The notes under the pieces are model-generated. The model was not told the origin of the DNA. It made no database searches and saw only the letters and a list, made by a program, of their open reading frames with translations. Shown one piece after another: positions 1 to 12,200 of a stretch of 64,000 nt of DNA. Origin of the DNA: Macquaria australasica (lineage: Eukaryota > Chordata > Actinopteri > Centrarchiformes > Percichthyidae); NCBI GenBank assembly GCA_005408345.1, contig SEMN01000336.1, forward strand, positions 248,001 through 312,000, given 5' to 3'. Positions within the stretch are counted from its first letter, which is position 1; every line of letters starts with the position of its first letter. The translations under genes were made by a program, and so were the position numbers.

Positions 1-1023
1 TATTGGTAATATGTACATTTTATTCTTTTCTTGTGGCCACTATAAATCATTGGATTATCGTTGTCTACAAAATAAAAATGTGGGGAAAACAACTCACACA
101 CGTTGTAAGATGGGATAAACCACATGTGTGATATATTGGCTGTCTGGCTGGCTTAAAGAGAACTGGAGTGAAGCTCCTGTTTAATGCATAGCTAATCAAA
201 CAGCAATCAGTGGATCAATACCCATTAGTTATCTGAAAGGCTGCTTGGCTACTGTCCTTAGCTGACATACCGGAACCCAGCCAACTGAGACGGCCAGAGA
301 GAGCATTACTCTGGCTAATATATGTCTGAGAGGAGAATCAGATCACCCACTGTGCATTACTTTGGTGCTTAGCGCTGCTGGAGAGGCAGAGATGGAGAGC
401 GATGAACACAAGAGAAAATGTGTGGGGAATGAAATATGAGAGGGTCAAATAATAGAAGGGGAAAGCGAGAACAAATTCAAGCAGCAGTGATGAGAGCAGA
501 CAGGAAAGACAATGAGAGGAGAGACAAACATTTCCAGCTGCTGGAGGAAGTGTTAGACTCTATAAAATGGCAATGATACAGCGAATGTTTGTACTTGTCC
601 CACTCTATGTCGAACCAGGAGTCAAGAGCGTTTTGGTCTCCTCTCTCTTCCTCACTCTCTCTGTCTCACTTTCACCCTTGCTGGTTTTATAAATAGACCA
701 CTTCGCTTTCTCAGTACACCACAGAGAGCATAAGATTCACTTAAGGAGAGGAGCGGGACACAAAACCATTGAGGAGGCGAGGGTCAATCGTCGATTCAAA
801 TATATCTCCTGTAATGGACATGAGAGCGGGCGCTCCACTGGTGCTCTCATCAGTTTACACTGTATATGGAACTATTAGGTTTTCTTTTTTCATGGCTTTA
901 TTCGCTTTGCTTTAAGAGCACCAAAGAAGAATTGGATGTATTACAAACTGTATGCTTGAGTGACTTTGCTATGTTTTAACACAGGACTTACAGTAAGTTG
1001 TTGGATTTCATGAAAACGGAATC

Positions 1024-1096
1024 ATTTTCTGCTCAATTCTGTGCGTTCTGGACATACAAAGTATATTGTTATGGTGATAAACACCATAGATAGAAA
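1024..1096 (+). repeat. dispersed repeat, copy 1
   Basis: About 70 bases closely matching 4,176-4,250 in the same orientation; both contain TTCTGGACATACAAAGTA and a CATAGATA-AAAAT tail. The family is not identified. Confidence 0.7.
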
Positions 1097-2880
1097 ATCA
1101 GTGGTCGAAACAGCTGATTATTGGTGGTTATCATTATGTGACAAACTGATCTAAATCCATTATTAGAACTGCACATCTTTTTGTCTTTTTGCCTTCATAT
1201 TGCATCACACGAGAAAGACACAACAGTAGCTTGAGGTTATCATAAAGATGCTATTATTGATATTATCATCAAGACCATCATTATTTATAATAGTTTTATT
1301 TTTACAAGTATTTTGAATGATGAAAGTATCACTCTATAGATATTCTCTTTTAATCCGTTTAGATTCACTGGGAGTCCTTGTGAAGGGCATGGCAAGCGTT
1401 CAGATCCATATTTCCTTTGTGTGTAACAATGGACAATTTGCGCCTTGGGTTCAGTCTTTTTCCTTACATTGGTAGAAAAAACACAGGCTTTATACAGACA
1501 GTTGAGTAGAGACCGTACTACAGTGAAGAAGCTGAGGATTATCTAAATCTTATACGCACACATTTGTGACTAGTTGAAGAAGTTAGAGGAAGTAGAGTAA
1601 GTGGAGATGGTTGTCTGGGGGTAAATATGTATTAAAACAGTACAGACAGAATCTATTTGACCAAGGCCTGCATGTGTATTTCAGGTAAACCTCAGCCCCT
1701 GCACTGTGAGGCTCAAAGGTGAGCCAGTAATAACATTCAAATAGAAAAACATAGTGAAAAAACAAACAAACAGTTCAATTATACAGTGTCTGATGACACA
1801 AATAAGTTAAAGTTCTCATAGAAATTATAGTTCCTTTTTGATATCTTAATATACTTCCAACCTTAGTCCCTGGAGCATATTAAACCTAAGAGATAATTCA
1901 CCTACTATACAAGTTTAGTTTCTTGGATTAATTCAGCAAGCATACACTTCGATTCCCTGCTACACAGGAATCTGTACATGGCAGAAGCTTGTTTTAAAGC
2001 TGAAGCTTTAGGCATTTTAAGACATCATTGAAAGCAGCTGTAACTCTTAGATACATTGTTTACATGGCTACGTGTGTTCACCACCAGCAGTGGGTTTAAG
2101 TCCATTCACATTGTGGTCTTGAAGCTTGATAGAACCACAAGTGTCTGTCCTGACAGCAGATGTGACCATAAAGGTGTATGTTCAGGGGCAGTGTGTGTAC
2201 ACTGGCTGTATGTGTTCAAATGTCCGGCGAGTGCGTATGTGTGTGTCAAGTGAAGTGTCCTCTTTTCTCTGTTGTGGAGTACAGCAATGGCGTGTTTTCC
2301 TTGGTTGAGATGATCCTGATGTGCCGTCCTGTTGGTTTCTCCAAGAGGGTGTTTTTGTCTTGACAGAGTGTCACTTCAGTAGTGTGCTTGGTAACAAGAG
2401 GGGAAAAGACGGCAGTACAGACGAAGCTTTCAAGCCACATAAAGTCACATAGGTGTTCCAGTACACAAGCACAGTTTAGAAAAATACAAGTACACATCAG
2501 AGTACAAAGCAAAGGAGGGTGTGGGCAGTGTTTATCTTACTTTCATATATCATATTTTCCTTCCTAACTTTTCCTCTCTTCAGTTCCCAGTAACTGGCCC
2601 TGGCTGATACTGCAGCTTATCAAAGTCAACACATGCTCGTAGCTCTCATCTCTAGTGAGTGTACCAGGACATTCCTTTCGGTTTTCTTTGTTTAATATAC
2701 TATATGCATGTGTTATATGTGATATATACACAGGCTGTAAACAGTGTGCTAGGGTGGAATAGAATATACAGAGCACCATAGTCGTTCTGGCCTGGAGTCA
2801 AGAAGTGCAGTGTTTTTAGATAACTGCTACCACATTGTCTCTAAAAGCTATACACTCAGCTTGTGTGCATCTAAGAGCTC

Positions 2881-2949
2881 TCTATTTCTCTCGCAATCTC
2901 TTTGTCTCTCTCTCATTCTCTCTCTTTCACTCACTCACACACACACACG
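2881..2949. repeat. TC/CA-rich simple repeat
   Basis: Imperfect CT repeats passing into CA repeats. Ordinary microsatellite. Confidence 0.85.
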
Positions 2950-4175
2950 GACAGACACCACTACACACAGAGTGATGGACCTATATATCAGAGATCTAGA
3001 AGGGCACTCAGACAGTCCCTTCGAGCATTATGATACACTTGACTGAGCAAAAAGTCTGACTGACTGTTTGGATCTCTTTGCATCACTGGGCTGGCAGCAG
3101 ACTTTAAAGCTGAAGGGAGCGGGCCATTAGCTAACGTCTGAACTGTGGATCAGGTTTAGCTATCCCTGTTCTGGAGTCGGTGTGGCTTTGGACTCTCACA
3201 TCTCCTTGCTGTTTTTTCTAAACCTCTCAAACCTTCCCTGTTTCCTCTCATGTTTAACCTGCTGTTACTTCCTCAATCCCTCAGTGACATTAACGATAGT
3301 TAAAAAATCTTCTCGTGGGACACTCAACCCTCTCTGGGCAAATACTTCACATGGATTGTGACTCAACAATATTTCAGATAGCAATGGCAAGAAGATGCAT
3401 ATGCAAAGCATGACACATACTTCTAAAACAAGACACTTGTCTTTCATAAAGTATATTGCACTTAGCGCCAGTACCTCTAGAGATATAGGAATATTTTTGT
3501 CAGTTTGCTTTTTAAGTATTATTCATACTAATTCATGCTACAATGAATACTTCAAAGGACATGCAGCACTACAATAGCAGAATAGCATCTGATGAAGGAC
3601 ACATGGCCTACAGTAGGTCCTGCATTATGTCGGCAAAATGCACCAATGGAATGACTGCATGAGTCCCAAAAAGAAAAAAAAATACATTTGTCTTCGGTGA
3701 CCTGATAATTAAGCTAGCAACACTTATTTTAACTTGTTCCAGAGGCAGGCAAAGTTTACTGATTTTGGTGTGTTGTTTAAGGGGAGAAATATATAGGAAA
3801 GAGGGCATGACAGGCAAATGTTATTTATCAGCTTGATTAGGAAAAAACAATCAATTTTACTTGTATTGCTAATGAGCTTCTGGATATCACAAGCAAGCTT
3901 ACAGCAGACTTAAACGCTGACATTGCTTCTTACCACTTATCCAGCAAGACTGAATAATACAAAGCTGGCATTGCTGGCGTGACAATAGATGGACCTTAAA
4001 GTCGTCATAGATTAGTTTTAGTTGATCACTGAGGACTTTCTTTGGTAGTGGGCCTTTAGAAAAACTATAATTTTAAACTTTTTGTGTTTATACCATAAAA
4101 AACATACTTTAATCATACATAAAACTAGTTAACTTTGATGCCGTACCTTAAACTGTGTTTTTAAGTTTGAGGAAT

Positions 4176-4250
4176 CCTTTTCTACTCAATTCTGTGCATT
4201 CTGGACATACAAAGTAATTGACATGGTGAAAAACATCATAGATAAAAATT
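4176..4250 (+). repeat. dispersed repeat, copy 2
   Basis: Partner of the copy at 1,024-1,096, with small indels. The two copies are 3.1 kb apart, direct, and lie outside any other recognised element. Confidence 0.7.
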
Positions 4251-5551
4251 AGCTCCTGACAAAAACAACAAACTAAAAATTCACCCTAGTTTGCTCCTTA
4301 ATTTCATTGCATCTACTTCTACAAACATGGAATGCTATGAAGTCAACAACAGCAACATTTTTGCTGGGCAGTTGTGTCAAACTGAACACTTCTCACTGTT
4401 TGTTACAGTGGATGTGGGTGGCGGCTAGAGAGACACTTGAAGGTGCAGTTAAGAGAATGGAGATATAGGCACTCACTCAGAACGCTACAGAGAAAATATT
4501 CACCATCTTTCTTTCTACATCAGGTATTTTAACCATTAAAAATAATGTAGGTGAGAACCACACATTCATCATATTATTAAAAAAACATACATTACAACAA
4601 ATCAAATGAACACACGTCAATAAATAAACAAGACATTCACTCTGTTTAGAGACACATTTCTTCTGTCTGCATTGGCTGGAAACAAATAAGGCAGAGTCTT
4701 GAGAGAGTGTACATACTGTAAATCCTCTTGAGCTTCATCAAGGAAATATGACAGGAAAACGAAAGTGGTGTGCTATTGTGGTCCAGAATTACAGCACAGC
4801 TCTGTCATTTATCTGTTGGTCTCTATAGAGGCCGCTATCTTGTACTAGACAATATCTAGCACGGGCCCAGGGAGGAATTCTAGTGCACTCAGGCTTTTTC
4901 TCCGACAGAGAAAGCAACAAATGACCATTTGGCCAAAAGCATATTAGTATTGCTCTCTCTCGCTCTCTGTTGCTCAATTCAGTTTTCCCCAGAACAGCTG
5001 TGATCTTGGTCATGTAGTTTTTTTTCTCTGAGTCAGGAGGACCTTGGCAGTTAGAGCAGCAGAGTAAAGTTGCTCACGAATGCTGATAGTATGGCCTGTT
5101 TTAAATCACAAATTAATATGTTAAGTTACAGTTAAAAATAAAGGTTAGGCTGATCAAAATTATTGTTGTCGTGCATCTTCTCCCGGCGGCAGTTTGAGCA
5201 AGAAGGTTGAAACTACTGATCCCTTTACGCTGTTAATATTGATTATTACTGGTTAGGCTACTATTTGGCTACTGTTGCGAGCAGGACGACTACTGTCACA
5301 TAGGTAAGACTAACTCCATGCAGACACTAACAATGTCCTAGATAAGATGGGTGGCAGTTCTATGATATGCGCCATAGGGTGTGGGAGAACATGAGGTCGT
5401 CTCTGCTGACCTTTTCTCCAAGTTAATCTCATCTGCTCTGGATTCCCATACTAGGCGCAATACGTTGGTCAATACAAGGAGTCATACCTTCATCCTCCCG
5501 TTACAGTCCCTGTAGACCCCAGCTGGGGTTAATCATCTATAGTAGCTCACA

Positions 5552-7054
5552 TTATACATCTGTGCGCATCTTAGTGATGTTCACGTAGTTAGTGTTAGCC
5601 AGAGTGCAGTTTCCTGTTTTCATGCTCTCTGGTCTTAAGCCCTCAGTGCTGTGGTTATCAGCCTCCTGGATCTCCACATAGTCAGATTTACTGAGAGTGG
5701 ATCCACTGCCGCTCCGACCACTCTTCTTCAGATCGTCAGCTGAGCTGGCTTTAGGCACACTTGGGACATTAAGATACTGTGCCTGTTCCTCGCCCTCTGT
5801 CTCTCTGTGATAGAAGTAGTTGAAGTTTGACACGATGACGGGTACAGGGAGGGCAATAGTCAGCACACCGGCAATTGCGCAGAGAGACCCCACAATCTTT
5901 CCTCCAATGGTTGTAGGGACCATGTCTCCGTAGCCCACGGTGGTCATGGAAACCACAGCCCACCAAAAGGCCTCAGGGATGCTGCTGAACTGGGAATGTG
6001 GCTCGTCTGCTTCCGCAAAGTAGACAGCACTGGAGAAGAGGATCACACCGATAAACAGGAAAAAGATGAGGAGGCCCAGCTCACGCATGCTGGCCTTCAG
6101 AGTCTGTCCCAAGATCTGGAGCCCCTTGGAGTGACGTGAGAGTTTAAAGATACGAAACACCCTCACTAGACGAATGACACGGAGAATAGCCAAGGACATA
6201 GCCTGCTGGCCTGCCTGGCCGTCCTCTGGCCTCTCTGCTAGCTCTGTGCCCAGGGTGATGAAGTAGGGGATGATTGCCACTATATCAATGATGTTCATGA
6301 TGTTGCCAAAAAATCCAGCTTTACTGGGACAGGCAAAGAACCTAACTAGGAACTCAAACGAGAACCAGATGATGCAGAGTGTCTCTACGATGAAGAAAGG
6401 ATCTGTGAAATAATCCGAGTTGTCATAGGTAGAGGTGACATTGGACCTGGACTGGAATGGAGAATTGTAAATCTCCACATCATCATTTCGGAAAATTGGC
6501 AATGTCTCCAGACAGAAGCTGACAATAGAGATAAGAATCACCATGACAGAGATGATGGCAATGATGCGAGCAGGACCTGAGCTCTCTGGATACTCAAACA
6601 GCAGCCACACTTGTCTCTGAAACTCATTATCTGGTAGAGGCCGTTCCTCTTCCTTTATGAAACCTTCATCCTCCCTGAAGATTTCCATAGCCTCCTCACC
6701 CAATTCATAAAACCGGATCTCCTCAGAAAAAATGTCCAGGGTCACGTTAACAGGCCGGCGCAGCCTCCCTCCTGATTGGTAATAATACAGAATAGCATCA
6801 AAACTTGGCCGATTCCGGTCAAAAAAGTACTCGTTCCGGAGAGGATCAAAATACCTCATCCTTTTCTTGGGATCCCCCAGCAGCGTCTCTGGAAACTGGG
6901 AGAGGGTCTTGAGCTGCGTCTCAAAGCGCAAGCCTGAGATGTTGATGACGACCCTTTCGCAGCACTCGTGATCCGGCTCTGGGTCGTACTGGTCATGAGG
7001 CTGACCCGGATGTGCTGCGGCTTCGTCCGCAGGGTCGCTGGTAGCAACCGTCAT
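5552..7054 (-). CDS. kcna2: Kv1.2 voltage-gated potassium channel alpha subunit
   Basis: Complete 500-residue Shaker-type subunit, close to the length of mammalian Kv1.2. Four subunits form a delayed-rectifier K+ channel in the neuronal plasma membrane, typically axonal. Order of parts: T1 tetramerisation domain about 33-125; S1 about 163-184; an N-glycosylation sequon NVT at 205-207 in the S1-S2 loop; S2 about 221-242; S3 about 252-273; voltage sensor S4 with R292, R295, R298, R301, K304 and R307; S5 about 326-346; selectivity filter TVGYG at 372-376; S6 with the PVP hinge at 403-405; C-terminal TDV, a PDZ ligand. The residue after GYGDM is V379, the Kv1.2 signature (Kv1.1 has Tyr, Kv1.3 His). 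The N-terminus (MTVATxDPADEAAAHPG) and the TANTNYVNITKM-like tail also match Kv1.2. The start follows a splice-acceptor-like sequence. Oddities: Thr105 where mammals have Pro, Phe132 for Tyr132, and Gly250 for Thr252. The assignment is secure; whether it is an a or b teleost duplicate is not determined. Confidence 0.97.
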   Translation of the reverse strand: MTVATSDPADEAAAHPGQPHDQYDPEPDHECCERVVINISGLRFETQLKTLSQFPETLLGDPKKRMRYFDPLRNEYFFDRNRPSFDAILYYYQSGGRLRRPVNVTLDIFSEEIRFYELGEEAMEIFREDEGFIKEEERPLPDNEFQRQVWLLFEYPESSGPARIIAIISVMVILISIVSFCLETLPIFRNDDVEIYNSPFQSRSNVTSTYDNSDYFTDPFFIVETLCIIWFSFEFLVRFFACPSKAGFFGNIMNIIDIVAIIPYFITLGTELAERPEDGQAGQQAMSLAILRVIRLVRVFRIFKLSRHSKGLQILGQTLKASMRELGLLIFFLFIGVILFSSAVYFAEADEPHSQFSSIPEAFWWAVVSMTTVGYGDMVPTTIGGKIVGSLCAIAGVLTIALPVPVIVSNFNYFYHRETEGEEQAQYLNVPSVPKASSADDLKKSGRSGSGSTLSKSDYVEIQEADNHSTEGLRPESMKTGNCTLANTNYVNITKMRTDV

Positions 7055-7055
7055 G

Positions 7056-7072
7056 CTGGAAGGAGATGGGAC
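7056..7072 (-). other. splice acceptor before kcna2 coding exon
   Basis: Minus strand reads CCCATCTCCTTCCAG followed by C and the ATG. This pyrimidine tract plus AG fits a 3' splice site one base before the start codon, making the coding exon begin at 7,055. A second possible AG (CCTGCAG) sits about 20 bases further upstream. Confidence 0.45.
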
Positions 7073-8118
7073 CTGCAGGTTTCAGACAGGGTGGGGCCAC
7101 GTCGGGCCACGAGCAGATAAAGGCTCCACACGCTTGTGGGTTCGGGTACAGGCAGATCTGCCTGCGAAGAGCTACAGGAGGACAGGACAGAAAGCAGAGG
7201 AAGGCTGCAATAATGAATGCCATGAGTAAAAAAACTTTTAAATTGATTTATTCAACAACATTACTGGCATATATTTCTGAACCATTAATTTTGTTAAACC
7301 TAACATCTTTCACTGAAGTAATTCCCAGAAATGCTGTGTTATTTCAAGACCTTCCTGCAAACAGGCAAGAGCAGGGCAGTTGAAAATAACAAGCAGGAGG
7401 GGGGCAGAACCATTTGAGCGAACTGGCTCCATTGTGTCTGTGTATTAGGTTATGAGTTCTCTCTCATATGAGCACACTGCAGGATCAATATGCTAGCCAG
7501 TAATAGTGTATCATCTCTCACGGGGTGCAATTACAAACAACAAATCTGATTATATGCTGAGTGCTCCATACAATCTTTAAGATGAATCTCCTCTCCCTGT
7601 ATGTGTGATGTGACAAAAACTTCTCCCAAAGCCGAGAAAAACTTAATCAAGTCACTGATCAAGATAGTTAATCAGTAAATTATATTTAGGGATGTTTGTC
7701 ATAGGTTTACTGCAGATCCGTTTGAACAGTGTACTATACCCTTCAAACTTCATAGGCCACTGCACAAAAGCTATATGTATGAAGATGTATGGTATTGGAT
7801 ACTATTTTACTTAAGACACACAGCCACAGTTGTGTAATTTGGTAGTAAAAGCATCAATATCTGAATAAAAATCAAAAAGTCCTACCTATTTGCACTGGCA
7901 CTTGTAAGGCTTGTTCACGGTGTGTAGTCCTGGTGGTAATGCCTAACGGGCCCAGCAGAAGTGTTCGGTCAAAAGTCAGCCCCTACAGTCAAAGCGGGTC
8001 AAAGCGAGTCAAAGCGGCTCCTTTCTGCCGGCCATATATATCACCCGAAGCACCGGCTCTGCAGCAACGCAGCAGTGGGAGTGGGAGAGGGGACAAGGCG
8101 TGAGGATGCAGGAGTTAC

Positions 8119-8342
8119 CTTCCTCGCCTCAGTGACCAGCAGATACATGTTGTGATGCAGCTAGGCTACAGGTTGGGGGTGGGGGGGTTGTGGAGAGAAT
8201 AAAGTGATTTTCGTTCAAGCAAATCTTAAAATGCTGGCATCAGCAAAATATGACCCCCCCCACTTCAGACCAATACGCCGTCGCCTGCAACAACAGCAAA
8301 GGTAATCCTCTAGCCTGGTATCTGCAGAGACTTATTGGGTAA
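8119..8342 (-). other. candidate non-coding exon 1 of kcna2
   Basis: Predicted from a TATA box at 8,376-8,369 (start site near 8,342) and a donor AAG|GTAACT whose GT is at 8,118-8,117. The intron would run to the acceptor at 7,056, about 1.06 kb. Mammalian KCNA2 also carries its whole coding sequence in one exon preceded by non-coding 5' exons. The left boundary is firm if the donor is used; the start is approximate. Confidence 0.4.
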
Positions 8343-8368
8343 GGGATTGCAGGAGGCGCTGGTGTCAG

Positions 8369-8376
8369 TATTTATA
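8369..8376 (-). promoter_or_regulatory. kcna2 candidate TATA box
   Basis: Minus-strand TATAAATA, a strong TATA match, 1.3 kb upstream of the kcna2 ATG. About 220 bases downstream of the expected start site lies a good splice donor, which in turn pairs with an acceptor one base before the ATG. Together these suggest a promoter feeding a non-coding first exon. Confidence 0.5.
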
Positions 8377-9102
8377 CTCGGAAGCACCCATGCTTCGGCA
8401 GATTTCATCTAAAGCGAAATCACCTGTTTGATCCCGAAACAGGTCCGTATTCCGCCTGAAGGGTTTTGTATGTGTGTTTTAGGTCGTTAAAATGTTATTT
8501 TCCAATTTATTTCCACGTTAATTCCACCATCTTTTTTCTGATGGGGAATATCCATATGAATACACCAATGATGCACATTAGAAACAAATGGAGGCTTATG
8601 TTCACAACCCATTCCATGGAATAACGCAGTCCTCTGATGGCGTTTTTAACAGGTGGAAAAACTGTTATAAATTTGAGACAAGGCAGCCAAGTTCATGCAC
8701 TGGGATATTCATACATTAAATGGCAGTGTTGTAGTTGATTGTCAAGCGCGAGTGAGTTAGTTTGGAGTGGCAGGTACCAGACATGCTCAAGCCATTTGCA
8801 GCCCTCCCCTGTGTTGATCATGGACAGCCACAATAGACTCCATGCACTAAACAAAGCAGCATAGCATTATCTGTCGGACTACAGCATAATTTCAGATAAT
8901 GGCATGCAGGAATTCACCCTGATTCTCTTGGTTGCGCAGACGCATGTATGTTTATCCAGTTTGTCTCCTCTTAACAGGTGCCTTGAGATCGTGAGTCCAT
9001 TCCTTCATATCTGTCCTTCTTCCCTCATTTGACTAATCTGTCCAGCGGCTGTGTCATCTCATCACGACCAACTGTTGTTGAGCTGCCGGTTCTTCCCATG
9101 TC

Positions 9103-9240
9103 TTTTTATATTTCACCACAATTCACCATAGCTGAGACGCGTGGGCTGCAGCAGGGCATCGCAGCGCATACTAAGCTTCTTGCGCGCCTCGCCCCATCCC
9201 TCTGCGCTCCCCCCTTCCCCGACACTCCTGTCCTCACTGC
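9103..9240 (-). promoter_or_regulatory. possible upstream kcna2 promoter
   Basis: Minus-strand TATAAAAA at 9,110-9,103, preceded (9,134-9,240) by a GC- and CpG-rich block with GCGCGC-type runs that stands out from its AT-rich surroundings. The layout resembles a second promoter for kcna2, about 0.75 kb beyond the first candidate. No clear strong donor was found downstream, so this remains tentative. Confidence 0.3.
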
Positions 9241-9249
9241 TCCACATTA

Positions 9250-12200
9250 AAGGGGAAGCAGTGGAAACTGTTTTCAACAAAACATCTCAGGAGATAGCAA
9301 AAGATAAAACAACAGTTAAAGGAAGAAACTGACAACAAGATGAGGAATAGATTTTCGTAAAATGTTGCAATTGACTTAGGCTTGCCCTGTGCCCCTGATG
9401 CAGCTACACTTTACAACATACATGCATAGATAATACATAAACACCCACAAACAATATAATGTTTTCGTTTGGTCTAGAAGAATGTCAGGGGAAAATAAGA
9501 AAAAGAAATACCGTAGGGAAAATCTTCTGAACTGAAATGAGGGCAATGAATGGAGGGAATGAGGGATAATGAGCCAGCTGCTGCAGTACCTGTGCATGTC
9601 TGTGACCACTGTGTGAACAGGTCAAATCCCAGGTCAACCTGTCAGAGCTATTGTAGTAACCCAAATAAGTCATTTTATCATTATTTTCCTATATCATATG
9701 GTTTGAGTGCTTGTGTGCAGGTTTGAATGGCTGCTGGCAGTGACCTAATGTCTGCATTGGGATAATCTGTTTGTGTGTGTGTGCTTTGTTACATTTGCCT
9801 GCACAAATATGACAGTACAGTATGTGCTCAAACATTACTACAGTAGATTTTAACTGTGTGAGTGAGATGTGTGTGCCGCCTGTGAGGTCCTTAGTGTATG
9901 CAGGATACCGAGGCAGGCACCAGTACAATCTGAGTCGCTGATTATGCTCTGATCATTGACAGGCAGGCATACTATATCACAGTCCACTAGTAAATGCCCA
10001 GACCTATTAAGCACATGCAGGCACACACATCACACACACAGAGGACTGATGCTAGCAGCTGTTAATGCAATCACAAACTAGATGAAGTTCAATTATTATA
10101 CGGTCAAATTAACTGGTGCCGTTTTCCTGCAGACAGTCTTCCTTGCCCTTCTTTCCTCCGCTCCTTGAAAGTGGGCCAGGTGAAACCCCAGATATGTCTT
10201 CAGGCAGAGAGCAGGAATCACACATGAAAGAAAAGGAGACTCCACAACTCCCTGGAGAATACACGTGGAATACCACATGTCCTCCCCCGTGTGTTCTCCT
10301 TGCCATGCCATTCTCTACAGCCCAAGGACAGGTTCAACATGAAATGCAATCCTTCTCCAATCAAAATGTCAAAATACTGATTAAGATAATGACTTGGGAC
10401 CTCAGGGACTGCAGAAGTAGCTCACTCTGCTAAGAGCTGATAACCAGCTTGCCACTCTGGCTGAAGGTCTCAATGAGGAGCTATCGACACTTTTACGTAG
10501 GCAGGCTGATTGATGGCCAGGAACTCTTACATCCTCATCGTCCATGAATGGAAATGAAGAGAACCCAATTCTAAATGCAGGGCAGTTAAGAGCCCAGGTA
10601 CCAGTATCCAGTGCTGTGTGTCAGGAGTGTGATGATTCATCATCCACCACCACATTTGCAGCAATCATCTATAATGCAGTTTTACTAGCGGGATGGGGAA
10701 GAGGGCACTTAGAGTATGGGATATAGGATTGATTGATGACTGCAATGTTTTATTTCATTCTTGCAACTATTTTGCATTTACAATTTGTATACATGTCACA
10801 TTTCATGTTAGAGTTCAGTGTTCATAACCATGACCAAAATCTTTTCCTTAACCTCAACCAACTGGTTTTAGTTGGTTAACCTAAACCATACCGTAACCCT
10901 ACCATAAATGAATGATCCCTTAAGCATATTATACTTACATATTTTAACCGTATCATAACTGAACCGTTATCTTCAGTTGCCACTCCCAGATTTTCTAAGG
11001 GAAAAAAACAAAAACAAAACAATAGAAAAACACTGGCAATGATTGTTTTGCAGAGAGAGACAACATGTCTGATACGAAGAAGAGAAAGAAGAGAAATGTT
11101 AGTCGGAGCATTGCAATTAGCCAAAAACATATTTAAATAATGCAAAAACGGCTGCATATGAACATAATAAAAGTTACAGGCGATGTTATTGAACCCTTAG
11201 CACCACATTCTCAGACTTTGAAAACCCCTGATCTACAGTATTAATACTTTTATATTACTGGCACACAGTTGACCCAGAGTTTTGTGGGCCATTGACCCTC
11301 CAGCCATTTTAGATCCTCAATTCTGTCTCCAGTTCCCTCTCACCTTCAGGTTGTGCCAAGTCTCAGAACGGGATCATTGATTCTGTTTTGTGTTCAGCCG
11401 AGCAGACCAGATGGAACCTCATAGAGAAACCTAAGATCGCTTTCCAACTAATGGCCCCACATGACTGCCTGTATGAGCACTTTTTCCCTGTCTAAAACAT
11501 CTTTTTTAATTTAATCAGGCAATTTTTGATTGTGACTCCTTGTGCCAGCTGGTGCACCGTAGTGGCTGGGCAGGGGCCCAGGCTGAGCGGGAACCCTCAA
11601 ATGTCTAGACAGAAATGTCTGTGTTGGTTTGAGCTGTGCAGAAAAACTGTATTTTTTTGTAGATGAAATAATGATGGTCAGGATAACAGGAAAGAGCAGG
11701 GAACACCCAGTACTCCATAATGTGCACAGAAACCATTATTCCCATGGCATAAGCACATTCAATTAATTTACTCAGAGAATAATTTCACTGCAATCCCACA
11801 CAAATAGTTCTGCTCAGACAAATTGTGAGATGATCAGCATATTTGTGTATCACTGTGCGAGTCAGTAGACCTGCACACCTAAAATCTCCACCCTTTTCTA
11901 TGCAGCAGAACATGTGGGAGCGAGAGCGAGAGAGAGAGGGAGGAGTAGAGGGAGTAAGAGAAAGAGTGGAGGAGAGAAGAGACTGCAGGGGAGGAGCTTT
12001 ATCCTGGATGACCTCTGCTGGTGCCGCAGCAGGTGATCACTCACTTACAATCTATAACACACTCACTCACACACAGATGTAATAAGCTACTGTATTGGCA
12101 TGTGCATGCACACACCACCAGAACACGTGCACACACTGAAATACACGTTTAGACAAAGTCATACTCACTTCATGTTTCTTCATAGCTCCAATACAAGAAA

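Larger units (their letters stand above)
1..5551. other. 3' flank and probable long 3' UTR of kcna2
   Basis: No convincing exon. Kv1.2 transcripts in mammals have very long 3' UTRs, so part of this is probably transcribed from the minus strand. The nearest minus-strand poly(A)-like hexamers I see are ATTAAA at 4,113-4,108 and AATAAA near 1,300. A TC/CA-rich simple repeat sits at 2,881-2,949, and two copies of a dispersed repeat at 1,024 and 4,176. Confidence 0.45.

Noticed and set aside
8116..8560. Neuron-restrictive silencer element near the kcna2 promoter
   Set aside because: Looked for the bipartite TTCAGCACC/GGACAGCG pattern; no convincing match in this interval or at the kcna3 promoter.
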